Source of the DNA: Spinacia oleracea
Taxonomy: Eukaryota; Streptophyta; Magnoliopsida; Caryophyllales; Amaranthaceae
NCBI RefSeq assembly: GCF_020520425.1
Contig: NC_079487.1
Coordinates: 126,006,385-126,070,384 of the forward strand
DNA length: 64,000 nt
Direction: 5' to 3'
Shown here: one piece after another, positions 46,188 through 56,708 of the stretch
How positions within the stretch are numbered: position 1 is the stretch's first letter
Layout: each line of letters begins with the position of its first letter
Made by a program: the position numbers and the translations under genes
The notes under the pieces: generated by a model
Database searches by the model: none
What the model was told of the DNA's origin: nothing
Seen by the model: the letters and a program-made list of their open reading frames with translations, nothing else

Positions 46188-47459
46188 CGGAAATGATAAA
46201 GGTCGCAACATGCGACCTTTAAGCTGTGTCACAATGGTGACATGGCACGCTTATGTGTCATAAATGTATTTGGAAACTAAAATATTTTGATTATGTAACC
46301 TATTATACATGTTACAAAAAAGGTAGGAAATCTTAATATTCTAATTTACAAATTGAATAATGTAACTTTTTATTTCAAAAAAATATTTCTAATTTGTATA
46401 GGAAAGTAGAAAAAAATATTTTAATTATTTATATGATATAGGAAATTAAAATAAAAAATACGTTTACTAATTTATACTTAGAAAATAAAAAATACAGTAC
46501 ATTAGAAAATAAAAAATTAGGAAAAGGTTTTCATCTTTATTGATTTATTGGATTTGTTCTTCACCTTCATCTTCCTGTCTACCCTGGCGTAATTCCAATT
46601 GTTGATTAGCCTTAATTCCCATTGTTGATTAGGCTTAATTCCCATTTTTTATTGGCGCAATTCCCATCAACAACAATCAGCAATAAAGCATGTTTTTCAA
46701 TCTCTCTTTTATTGTCATCAATCAATCATCAGCGAGAAGTTATCATCAAGCTAATCAATTTTTTTAAAAAAAATGGGAATTAGAAATTTGTGGGTGAATT
46801 GACTTGAAATTGTGGATCGGATTGGCTTAAAAATTAGCAATCGATTATTAACATGTCTTTGTTTTCATATGATTCTGCTTGTAAATTAATATGCTAATCC
46901 TTCTTTTAGTGAAATATTCAATAGATGTTACACAGGGCAATAACTATAAGTCTATAACCGTATTAGCCTAAAAAACTTGTCTGCCTAAAAATCATACATT
47001 CAGTTTGGTGAGTTGTAATCTGCAATGTAAAACAAATTGAGGATAAAAACGAGTCACATCTAATCATTAAAATTAAAATAATATAAAGTAATGTATAATT
47101 ATGAATTTATATTACATAAAATATATTATTAGATTATAAATTAGGGGATTTTTTAAATTAAATTGATGTATTTTTTTAATTGCACAAAAATATATTATTA
47201 GATTATAATTTTTATTTTTTAATTTGTAATTTATAAGATAAAAAGAAATATATATTTAATATAAATATAATAAATATTTATTTCCTTCTTTGTATCGACT
47301 GCCTTATTTATATATTTTCATAGTAAAAATATTAAATTGATAGTAAAAAAAATTTGATGACATGTATCCTACATGGCACCTATTTGTACCAATGAAATGG
47401 CGACACGTAAGATTGCGACAACATAATGTTGTCGCAACTTGCGACCTATATCATCGTCC
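46188..47459. mobile_element. Mutator-type MITE, copy B, expanded to 1.27 kb
   Basis: Inverted relative of 14916-15237. It begins GAAATGATAAAGGTCGCAAC with GTTGTCGCAACTTGCGACC near the other end, and shares 'gtgtcacaatggtgacatggc' and 'acatgtatcctacatggc' motifs. Flanking 9-mers TAGTCCGTG and CCGTCCGTG agree at 7 of 9. The extra centre includes about 46.5-46.75 kb with three copies of TTAATTCCCATTGTTGATTA-like units, possibly acquired sequence. No transposase frame. Confidence 0.7.
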
Positions 47460-47472
47460 CCGTCCGTGATAT

Positions 47473-47731
47473 CACTACAAGAAATTGTACTATTAACGAC
47501 GGGAAATTCCGTCGCGAAAGGCCAATAATCGTTGATTAACGACGGGATTTCCTGTCGCGAACCCGTCATAAAAGGGGGCCGTCGTTTTGTCGTTAACCCG
47601 TCGTAAAAGACATTTTGCGACGGTTATTCCCATCATTGTTTGGTTGTTAGCCCCGTCGCAAAAGGCTTTTGCGACGGGATGTATGACCCGTCGTAATTAG
47701 GTTGTCGTTAAAGATACAAATTCTTGTAGTG
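47473..47731. mobile_element. CACTA-type MITE, copy B
   Basis: CACTACAAGAAATTG at the left, TTCTTGTAGTG at the right, flanked by a perfect TAT triplet (47470-47472 and 47732-47734). Internal TTAACGACGGGA and GCGACGGG repeats match copy A. It lies 13 bp from the end of the Mutator-type element. Confidence 0.88.
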
Positions 47732-48256
47732 TATGTTGATAGAGTGAATAAGTTTCATTAGCTAAACGAATAGAAAATCAAAAGCTCTTGAATGAGATGT
47801 ATGCACCATGATTATTGTAAGGTGGATATAAAATTACCTAAAAGTGAACAAAAATTACTTTGATATAAAATAAAAGTCGTTTATTTTTTCCACTAGATAC
47901 TGATAAAATATCTTTATTTACAAAAAACAAAAAACAAAACTTAGAAACACCATAATGTATAAGATGACCATATAAGTATATAATCCTTTAACAACTTACC
48001 ATTAAAATAAATTTCCATCAACAAATTAATCAAAATTGGTTAAAAGTTACCTGCCAATGTAGAACAATTTTATTGTTAAACGTAGGCTCGTGGCACACAA
48101 GACCTTTTGTGAGAAAATTCAATACGAAAACAAAAGAATTAATCATACCTTATTTCATATATTTTATTCCAAAATAGGATTAGGTCATTACATAAGCGTG
48201 TTGGAGTTAGTCATAGATTGGAGACCAAAATCATGCATTGTAGACTTCAATTCAAT
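47732..48256. other. intergenic, nothing recognised
   Basis: AT-rich spacer. Confidence 0.4.
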
Positions 48257-48925
48257 AACATAAGCGCGTTAGGAACTAATTTGGCACGAGTATCCCTCAT
48301 CTATTACTATATATCTATCTATACTACTCCGTAATATATTAAAAAAGCATTGTGAAAAATGTGGAGACCTCAAATGTAGATGATAACTCTCATTACCATG
48401 CATCTTAACCAACCACCAATTGTGTTTTATCTCTTCACATTAATTTATAAATAAAGTTTATGTGAAGTCTAAAACAACTAAAATTTTTGTGACATTTTAT
48501 TTACTATGGACCATTTTGATAATAAAAGAATAATAATTAAAGCATTATATTAGGATCGACAACCATGAAAAAACATGATGTTGTAAGTCTCATAAATATC
48601 AACTATAGAAACTCCCCTAATTTGGGGTTCATTAATTTGAAACACTTAGTTCCACTAGAAAACAAATTATACAAATTGTAAGATGATCTAATTGAAAAAA
48701 ATATTTGGCATGATAAATGGCGTAGTGCGTCTTTGTAATTGATGAACTTAATGGATGTTATTGACTTTATGAAATACATGTATTTTGGTCAAATACTAAA
48801 CTCAAGAAAAATTTAAAATTTTAATTATTCAATGTAGCAACCGGGCCATCGCCCGGGCCACACACTAGTTTACATAAGCGTGTTGGAACTAGTTTGGCAC
48901 GAGTATCCCTCATCTATTACTAAGT
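48257..48925. repeat. direct repeat flanking a Helitron
   Basis: 'cataagcgcgttaggaacta...ggcacgagtatccctcatctattac' at 48257-48308 recurs at 48871-48922 on the other side of the Helitron. A third partial copy begins at 48190. A local tandem repeat existed before the Helitron inserted, or arose with it. Confidence 0.75.
48318..48868 (+). mobile_element. non-autonomous Helitron 1
   Basis: Begins TCTATACTACTCCG after an A and ends CACACACTAG before a T, the A|TC...CTAG|T arrangement of Helitrons. A perfect hairpin, CCGGGC-CATC-GCCCGG (48841-48856), sits 12 bp before the end. 551 bp, no coding capacity. Confidence 0.85.
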
Positions 48926-49489
48926 ATTTTATACTAAAACTGATACTACGAATGACACATGCCATCTTTTGGTGCAAAATTTTTCCAAACCTCTTTCCTA
49001 AAAAAAAATATTACTTTTATTTTATTTTCTCTCATTTTTTATAAATCATTATGTATGGAAAAATCATTGGATCACAAAGTATGACAATAATAGATGATAT
49101 TGGTAATATTATAGTCAAAACACCATATCAATGACAAAATTTATTTTTATTCAATATTTTGGTTAAATTAACATATTAAGCATGTCGAATATTAATTTAT
49201 ATCTTGTGCAGTTGTGTATGCAAGACTTTTTGTATCTTTTTAGTCTTATAAAGTAAATAACTCTGTACGTGGGCATATAGGTAAACTCTTGTGTTATTTA
49301 GGAAGACTATATTTCAAAATGGTGAGACATTGATCTTGTGATACGATGTACGAAGTATAATATTTTTTTAATGGGAAATCAAAAGAGTTAAATTGAGATG
49401 TGTACGTGTTAACTTTATTATTTTGTAGACTGGAATTGAAAGGCAAAGTAAAAAAAAATAAGTTTCAAGCCAAAGGCAAAACCAAACAT

Positions 49490-49490
<1 letters not shown>

Positions 49491-49532
<42 letters not shown>

Positions 49533-50023
49533 ACAAGTGCTAAACAAACATTAAGGAAAGAAAGCAAAAGAAATAGAAGTTGCAGCTGCAGAGGTTGCAA
49601 TGTCGTGAGCACCTTGAACTTGATCTCGACCTACCTTTTGGATGCTGCACCAGTCGAACATTCTTCCCAGACGCTTAATCTCAGTTATGGTCCAAAGCAG
49701 GTTAATGTCAATCGTGCTTTGTTGGAGAAGCATTTCAACCAACATATGAGAATCCGTTAGAACAGTAATATGTCGAACTGTAGCTGTAATGCTCCATCTA
49801 AGTGCAAACAAACATGCAAGGACCTCCGCTTGAAGAGCTGACTTCGCTGTCCCTACAGAAGCTCCACCTAAGATCCTATCCGATGTTATCAGAGGATTAC
49901 TAAGCACCCAACCCATTCCAGCTATCCGAGTATTCTTCTTCCAAGATCCATCAACCTGAATGAAAGACATTATTCCTTGTATCTCTGAGTCAGCAAGTAT
50001 CACTCTAAAAAAACCCGGCGGAT
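49491..50023 (-). mobile_element. 5'-truncated LINE with RNase H domain
   Basis: On the minus strand the insertion encodes the C-terminal RNase H (RVT_3) domain of a plant L1-type LINE: catalytic Asp in FIQVDGSWKK, Glu in LQAEVLACL, Asp in VLTDSHMLVEM. The stop lies near 49551, followed by a 3' tail ending CACTTGTC and about 41 A (T-run 49491-49531 on plus). AAACCAAACATG flanks both sides (49479-49490, 50024-50035). An open frame continues upstream to 50081, but its first 20 or so residues come from host flank. Dead fragment. Confidence 0.88.
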
Positions 50024-50081
50024 AAACCAAACATGTTAGTAATACTAAAAGTTGAAAACTGCTGAGTACAATAATCGTCAT

Positions 50082-50835
50082 GCATGGCCGATATATGTCT
50101 ATTGCATAAGGGAACTCTTATGGTAACGTTAAAATTTGGGAAGTTTAATAAAATAGAAAAAAATAAAAGAATAAAATTATTAAATATTGCTTCTTAGTGT
50201 GGAGTAGATGGACCATGAATGATATTTCGTCCGTTTCTTATTAGATGACACGTATAATTTGATTTTAATCATATTCACGCAAGCTCACTTGACTTTCTTT
50301 TGTGATTATTATTTAACAAAAAATATACGGAGTAGTAATGTTAAGTCTTATTAGATTCATCTTTAATTAATATTTTTTAAATATCAACTTTTTATAAGTT
50401 TTTCCGGTTCATAATTGAAGATAATAGCGTTTGAAATCATACATTGATAAATGTGTCTAAAAAATTATATCATCTAAAAAAGAACAGAGAAAATTAACAT
50501 TGTACAAGTAGGAAGAACATTTCACTTTTTCTATATATAATACGGATATTTTTCTTTTCTAAAAAGAGGAGATCTATACATTATATTTGTGCTATTATTT
50601 TAAAAGGAGAAAATTCTTATTTTAATATGGAGTAATATTTATGCATTTATTTATATGTATATTTTATACAATGCATTTTATTGACGCAATACATCGCGTG
50701 TGACTAGCTAGCTAGTACGTATGTAAAATTATACTCCTTTTATCTAAAATTGATTGTCACGTTAATTGTTCAATCCGAACAAATAATGTGACTGAATCGA
50801 ATTTGGATGGAGGGAGTACAAATAGCGAACATTAA
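50082..50835. other. intergenic and 3' flank of QPSF copy 2
   Basis: No gene. 50755-50830 ('cacgttaat...ggagggagtacaaat') resembles the 3' flank of copy 1 near 43385-43480. Confidence 0.45.
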
Positions 50836-51087
50836 TTACCCCAAATAATGTAAAAGTATAAAAGAAAAAACAAAAGAAACCATCGTAAAGGATGGTTGAT
50901 GAATATGAGAGGTGCCTGTTGTAGTATGGTTGCCTGTTGCTGTACGGTTACGGTTAATAATATAGCTTCTTGGAATTGCTGAACGTCTTCTACCATTTCT
51001 CTGCCCTTCAACCACTTGTGTTATTAGAACAAAATTCATAAGAATTATAAAGGTAATTACCATAAATCTTGCTCTTAAAGAAGACAT
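50836..51087 (-). CDS. small secreted basic protein, QPSF-tail family copy 2
   Basis: Intronless, 83 aa. N-terminal signal peptide (MSSLRARFMVITFIILMNFV, then VVEGQR) aligned with copy 1. The central part has lost the Gly run and is Arg/Asn/Thr-rich (NGRRRSAIPRSYIINRNRT), with three potential N-glycosylation sequons (NRT, NRT-like and NHT). The tail is SHIHQPSFTMVSFVFSF followed by ILLHYLG. Conservation of both ends with a diverged centre suggests the signal and tail carry shared constraint. A TATA box lies about 120 bp upstream and upstream DNA is similar to copy 1. Function unknown. Confidence 0.7.
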   Translation of the reverse strand: MSSLRARFMVITFIILMNFVLITQVVEGQRNGRRRSAIPRSYIINRNRTATGNHTTTGTSHIHQPSFTMVSFVFSFILLHYLG

Positions 51088-51204
51088 CGTATTTTGGTTA
51101 ATGGCCGGGACGCAATTACGGGACAGAGGATTTGAACTCGTTTATATTGAAGTTAATTTTGTTGTTGTGTTTTTTATTTCGATCTTAATCTTAATTCCTA
51201 TTTG

Positions 51205-51214
51205 GTATATATAA
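51205..51214 (-). promoter_or_regulatory. TATA box of QPSF copy 2
   Basis: TTATATATACC on the minus strand, next to AATTGGTTAGCTTACCTTAA, which corresponds to AATTGGTTAACTTAACATAA at the same place in copy 1. Confidence 0.5.
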
Positions 51215-51319
51215 TAATTGGTTAGCTTACCTTAAATGAGAAAGTTCAATGTTGGTTGGGCCTTTGTATATTATAGTATTGTTATAATTGCCTCCTACAT
51301 TGACCAACTTACGATTTTT

Positions 51320-52039
51320 GTAAAATTAATTATTGAAAGTTAAACGTAGTTTGTTTGATGTTAAATATAGTATATTATTCTTAGTCAGACGATCCTTAAT
51401 TTTTTATATTTTTTAGAACTTTTTGTTACAATGCCAAGAGGCCGCATTGTGCGCCAAAGGCATTTTTGCTAGTGATTTTCTTACCGAAAATTGAGTTGCA
51501 AGTGAGTTAATATTTAAAAATATTAATTGGGAGGTTCCCTTAAAAGTTTGAACGACAAAGGAGAGAAAGATAAGAAGTACTCCGTATATAATTTTGACTT
51601 GACTCAAAAAGGTAATTTGATCATTTTAATTTAAAATCATAAAAAAAAAAAAAACGGATTTTTAAAGCGTAAGAGGAATAAACTTGGGTCTTTAAACATT
51701 CAATCAACATATACGACAAATATGAATTTAAAATAAACAAATGTGTAAAAGTAATATAATGTCGAAAAGTTCATTTAGATAAAGAACGAATAGAAAATCA
51801 TAAATTTCGTCTTACTCTTACACATGTTATATACTTCGCGTTTCTTAAAAAAAATTCCATTTAAATTATTAATTAATTAGTACTTCATGTCTTCGTGTCA
51901 CTATTTGTAGATAGAGTGAATAAGTCCGTTACGTAAATGAATTAGAAGATATGATGAGAAAGATGAATACGCGGTTATCTTAGTTGGAGTTGTGAACATG
52001 CTGGGTAGAAAATAGATAGAACGTGGACTTATTTCTAAC
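51320..52039. other. intergenic, nothing recognised
   Basis: AT-rich without supported features. Confidence 0.45.
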
Positions 52040-52106
52040 TTAGGCTTGGTTTAGTTTACGAGTACTTTATTTCAGGAACTTATTATTTATTTCAGATTAG
52101 TTTAGA

Positions 52107-53410
52107 CTAGATTTAAAGCCCGTGCGATGCACGGGTTAAATTCTTTTTTTTTTTTTTGAGTTTTTTTTTTCAACTTTAAGCGATAATTAAAATAGTGATG
52201 GTTTTTATAATCAATGAGTATGACCGTTTAACGGGTCTTTATTTATCTATTAAATTTTTAAAAAATTATCTCTTATCTATTTTATCTTTTACCGGTTCTT
52301 ATTTTTCTCTTATTATCTTTTACTGAGTTTTATTCATTTTTATCGGGTCTTTATTTATCTATTTTTATTTTTCTCTTATTATCTTTTACTGAGTTTTATT
52401 CATCTTTATCTCTTATTATCTTTTACCGGGTCTTTATCTTTTAAAGAGTTACATGCATCCTAATTCAATTCTAGTACATCTGATGTTAATCTCAAACACC
52501 TCCATGAGGAGGTATGCTGTGTCTAAGGCCTCAACATGCATCCTAATTCAGTTCTAGCACAAATACGTAACAACAAAAATGCTAAAAAGTAAAATAATAT
52601 ACATAGCCTTGGATTTGCATTCTTAATAGCAAACTGTTCAGTTGTCTATCAAGAATGTCAAGGCTCGAGAAATTAAAATATAGCCTTCTAAGTTTAAGAC
52701 ACTGTGATTATGCAAAATCCCAAAGTTGTAAAAAAAAAGGAGAATAAAAATTGGATGGAATTCTTGACATTAAGCTAATTGAAATTATAATAACTAATTT
52801 TAAAAAAAAACATCTAATATCTAACTATCCATGATATTGGGAGATCTTCGGGCCGGTGTCTTTCTACATGTAGGCTTGCAAACCCGGTTATATCAACGTG
52901 TAATTTTCACACCTAAATTGTAGTTCGTTGTGTCGGATAAATTAAAGACAATCTTGAGATTGTTTAATCATGTGTGATTAAACGATAGTAGGGGTGATAA
53001 GAGGAGGCATAAAAACTGTTAGTAGGGTGGTACGGAGTATTTGTTAATTACCATTAAAAACAAACACCGTTTTTTATTCTTCTAGGGAGTCTAAGAAGTA
53101 CCTAGACAATGGAATTGAAATCCTCAAAAATTAGTGAATTTAGGGGAGATAAAAGATGTTGAACGTTTGGTGAAGGTTGAGATTATTTTGGTGAAGGCCG
53201 TACGAAATATATATATACAAAAAGATGGTAGAAGTTTGTGAAATCTATCTTTATTAAGTAGTCTATTGTGGCAAGACTCTAATATTATTTATTTATTTAT
53301 TTATTTATTTAATTAGTTAATAACTTAATTATATGCAATGACATGGAGATCCTACGTGGACGCTCTAAATGATCTCCAAAAAACTCCCCTTTATATATAT
53401 ATATATTAGA
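52107..53410 (-). mobile_element. non-autonomous Helitron 2 (minus orientation)
   Basis: On the minus strand it starts TCTAATATATATATATATAA at 53410 after an A and ends ...ACCCGTGCATCGCACGGGC...CTAG at 52107 before a T. The terminal hairpin CCCGTGC-GAT-GCACGGG (52119-52135) has a perfect 7-bp stem. The first 80 bp (minus) include GGAGATCATTTAGAGCGTCC, a phrase common in plant Helitron 5' ends. 1304 bp, no helicase or Rep frame. Confidence 0.82.
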
Positions 53411-53458
53411 TTAGATGAGAAAAAATTAGTTCATATCAGATTAGATATTGATGATTAC

Positions 53459-53556
<98 letters not shown>
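53459..53556 (+). repeat. (ATT)n microsatellite, about 32 units
   Basis: Uninterrupted trinucleotide repeat of about 98 bp directly before the minisatellite. The long Tyr and Asn translations across it are not genes. Confidence 0.97.
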
Positions 53557-53557
<1 letters not shown>

Positions 53558-54420
53558 AGATCAAAACAGGTCTGTACAGATCATATTTGGATATGAACCG
53601 ATATGTCCAAATCATGTCTAAATCATAACGATATGTATAGATCATATCTGATTAGAACCGATATGTCCAGATCAAAATCTATATGTATAGATCATGTGTG
53701 GATTAGAACCGATATGTCCAAATCAGAACATATCATATATAAATTAGAACCGATCTATACAGATCATGTCTAGATAACCGATCTATCCATGTTAGAACCA
53801 GGATGATCAAATCATGTCCAAATCATAACTGATATGTCGAGATCAGGTCCGATATGTGCATATCAGAATTATCTATACAGATCATGTGCAAATAAGAACC
53901 GATATGTCTAGATCAAAAATGATCTCTCTACATATCATGTCCATATTTGTCAAAATCATAATCGATTTGTACACATCATGTTCCAAATCGGAAACAATAT
54001 GTACAGATCATGTCCAGATCAAAATCGATCTATACAGATCATGTCCATATCAAAATAGATATGTCCAGATCAGAACCGGTCTGTACATATCATGTCCATA
54101 TCAAATCCGGTATGATCAGATCATGTCCAGATCTTAACTGATTCGTACATATCATGTCCAGATCAGTACCAATTTGTACAACTCATGTCCATATCATAAC
54201 TGATCTATACAAATCATGTCCAGATCAAAGCCGATCTGTGCAGATTATGTACATATCATAATCAGTATGTGCAGATTATGTCGAGATCAGAGCTATTATG
54301 TCGAGATCAGAACCATCATGTCCAGATCAAAACCATTATGTCCAGATCAGATTCGGTATATGCAGATCATGTCCAAATCATGTCTAATTCAGAATCGATC
54401 TATTTAGATCATGTCAAAGT
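53557..54420 (+). repeat. GATC-rich degenerate minisatellite, 860 bp
   Basis: Repeats of the form ATCATGTCCAGATCAAAACC plus GATATGTACAG recur at a predominant spacing of 31 bp, interspersed with shorter 20-21-bp units (for example GATCAGAACCATCATGTCCA near 54300-54350). Units diverge mainly in the GAACCGATATGTCC portion, while AGATCATGTCC is conserved. Because 31 is not a multiple of 3, open frames across it are accidental. Confidence 0.92.
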
Positions 54421-54639
54421 ATATCTAATATCCACATAATTAAATAATGACTAAAGACAAATAAATAATGTGTAATTTATAATAACAATATTATAAATTT
54501 GAATAATATTTATTTATTTGTAAATCATTTAATATTAATAATTGTAGTTTTCATTTAAATCTTAATTATGAAAATTAGATCAGTTCAGATCAAACCAGAT
54601 CAGATAAGAGAAATAAGGTGAACTAAACGGACCTAAGCT

Positions 54640-55694
54640 TGGATATCAAATCAAATTTAATGGGAAAGAATGATAAAGGTTACCTATTAGGCTATTACTA
54701 CACAAAACTTCTACAGTATGTCAAAAAAAAAAAAAAAATTACACAACTTATTCTCCAAATCTTAATCTAATGTAAAGATGGCTCTGGACTCATAGAATGG
54801 GCCGGCTCGAGGCGCAACATAACCCAATACAAAAAAAAGTCACGACAGGGGCACGAGAAAAGTCTGACAGGAGCACAAATTTATGGGTTATGGGCTTGGC
54901 TTGGGCTTGGGTCGCGTTTTCTTGGAAAAGCATGACAAAAACATTTTAAATTGAGTGAAGTTAAGCTTTAATTACGAAGGGACGACACGAGCTGAGGGCA
55001 GTAATCCGGGTGGTGCCTGAGTCGTCCTTTTGATATTTCCAGCACGAACACAACCAAATGCGATACAAAGTGAGTTTAGCTTGGGCTAGACATAATCACG
55101 ACCTTAGGCAGACGAGTCTGATACAAAGCACAACCCTACAAGACCAACTACCATCTTTAACCTGCTCACATGATGTACTGGTTATTAAAATAACCTACTT
55201 CGTATAATGAAAATAACATGCTTTGTTTTCTTTATTTATATATTTATTCGAAATTAGGATAAGTGTGTTGGCGTCAGTTTGAAGCAAACAATGATGGATC
55301 AGATATTCAGATGATTATATCTTTCACTCGAATTCAAATCTAGTCAAATTCAGATATGTATACATTCTTAAATTTGATCATTGAATTTGTGTAATTGGAA
55401 ACAAAATAGCAAATGTACGTAAAGGAAGTAGGATCATATATGCCTAGTCCATTTTCTCTCTAACAAAAGTCAAAACCATACGATTATCCACGATTATACA
55501 TGACTGCATCACAAAATTTACACAATCTATACAACCAGTTTTACATAGGAAATTGCCATTACTGTGCATGAGGTATCCGAGTACATATGTTACATACAAT
55601 ATATTTTGTATATATACAAAAAATGAACATAATTAAACTCTTTTCTTTCCATGGTAGAAGGACTATTTCCTTGTATGAATGAATGAATCTTCCA
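54640..55694. other. intergenic, possible further repeat
   Basis: About 54774-55160 begins TAAAGATGG and ends CCATCTTTA, with GGGCTTGGCTTGGGCTTGGG inside, and may be another MITE, but no target duplication was found. The remainder is AT-rich. Confidence 0.35.
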
Positions 55695-56006
55695 TCACCA
55701 ACAAATAGTTAAAAAAAAGTATACAAAAGATGAAATAAAAGAAATGAACTTAAATGATGGTTGATAAATAGGGGAGCTTTGAGATGATCCGTGGCTTCCA
55801 TGTGTTCCTCCTGTTGTAACAATCACCGGAGTTCTCCTTACTGTTGTCCTTCCGCCTCCCCCTCTTGAACCTCCACCACCTCCACCACCACCCCTTCCGC
55901 CGCCACCACCACCACCCTTCCCTTCAACCATATTTATAAGAACAATACTAAGAAAAATACAGATAATAATCATAAATGTTGTTCCTTTTCTCTGAAAAGA
56001 AGACAT
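55695..56006 (-). CDS. small secreted Gly-rich protein, QPSF-tail family copy 3
   Basis: Intronless, 103 aa from Met at 56006. That start is chosen over the upstream in-frame Met at 56048 because MSSFQRKGTTFMIIICIFLS aligns with the N-termini of copies 1 and 2. Signal peptide to VEGKG, then two Gly runs (Gly7-Arg-Gly8) and SRGGGG, then RTTVRRTPVIVTTGG. The tail SSPIYQPSFKFISFISSFVY continues FFLTICW. It is the most Gly-rich copy. Minus-strand TATATAAA lies about 70 bp upstream. Possibly a cell-wall or GPI-anchored Gly-rich protein; that is inference from composition. Confidence 0.75.
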   Translation of the reverse strand: MSSFQRKGTTFMIIICIFLSIVLINMVEGKGGGGGGGRGGGGGGGGSRGGGGRTTVRRTPVIVTTGGTHGSHGSSQSSPIYQPSFKFISFISSFVYFFLTICW

Positions 56007-56109
56007 CTTTAAGATTTTAGTTGATATTGTCTTTTTTAACTTATACATTTAAGAATATAAGAAATTGAAATTTATATATGTCTGGAATTTCAATAAACCG
56101 AGTAATTGA

Positions 56110-56690
56110 CATTGTCCTAGTTTGACCATTTTGAAAGAATTCAATAAAATATTTTTTAAAATAATTAATTAGCTAGTGATATATAATTTGTGAGGACTTG
56201 AATGATTGTATAATGGTCTTAATTATTGTTGGGTTGGCATAGTTGACATAAACAACAATTGGACATGGTTGAGCTCAGGACGCCACTTATGCCAGCTAGG
56301 CTACATTTGAAATATTCATATGCATTATTAATTGGAGTTGAATGGTTATAACATACGATAATGAAACCTCAAGTCTCTTCATGATTGAAAAGTTTCATTT
56401 CGTGGGTTAATTCTATGGTTATCCTAGGAAATACTCTGTAGCTAGAAGATATTTTGTTGATCTTTCGTATTTGTATCTTATGGGAATTGACATGGGAATT
56501 TTGGCGTATTAAGAAAGTTTTGAATCTCCATTACACTCTTTTCACGCGAACCAAACAACTTAATTGTTGTACTTTTATATGAACTTTCTACGTACTCACA
56601 TTCTTTTTAACTTTTAATTGCAACAAAACATCCGAGTTAAGAAAAATTCAAATATGTTCAGATAAGATAAAATAGATTCAAATATGTTAA
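56110..56690. other. intergenic, nothing recognised
   Basis: AT-rich. Near 56640-56708 are two copies of AGATAAAATAGATTCAAATA-like sequence. Confidence 0.4.
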
Positions 56691-56708
56691 GGTAAGATAA
56701 AATAGATT

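Larger units (their letters stand above)
52040..54637. mobile_element. candidate outer MITE hosting a Helitron and satellite arrays
   Basis: TTAGGCTTGGTTTAGTTTAC at the left and GTGAACTAAACGGACCTAAG at the right are imperfect inverted repeats, similar to the ends of the CTTATTTT family (TAAGGCTCCGTTCTATTGGA at 59.3 kb). Between them lie Helitron 2, an (ATT)n tract and the GATC-rich minisatellite. The single-element interpretation is an inference. Confidence 0.4.

Noticed and set aside
49551..50081. Complete 176-aa RNase H protein starting at 50081
   Set aside because: The first 20 or so residues are translated from host DNA and the target duplication; only the remainder belongs to the truncated LINE.
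53369..54407. Poly-Tyr, poly-Asn and DHVQI-repeat open frames
   Set aside because: They are translations of the ATT microsatellite and the GATC minisatellite, whose 31-bp period does not keep frame.
53557..54420. CRISPR-like repeat-spacer array
   Set aside because: Units are contiguous and gradually degenerate with no constant repeat and unique spacers, and the DNA is plant nuclear.
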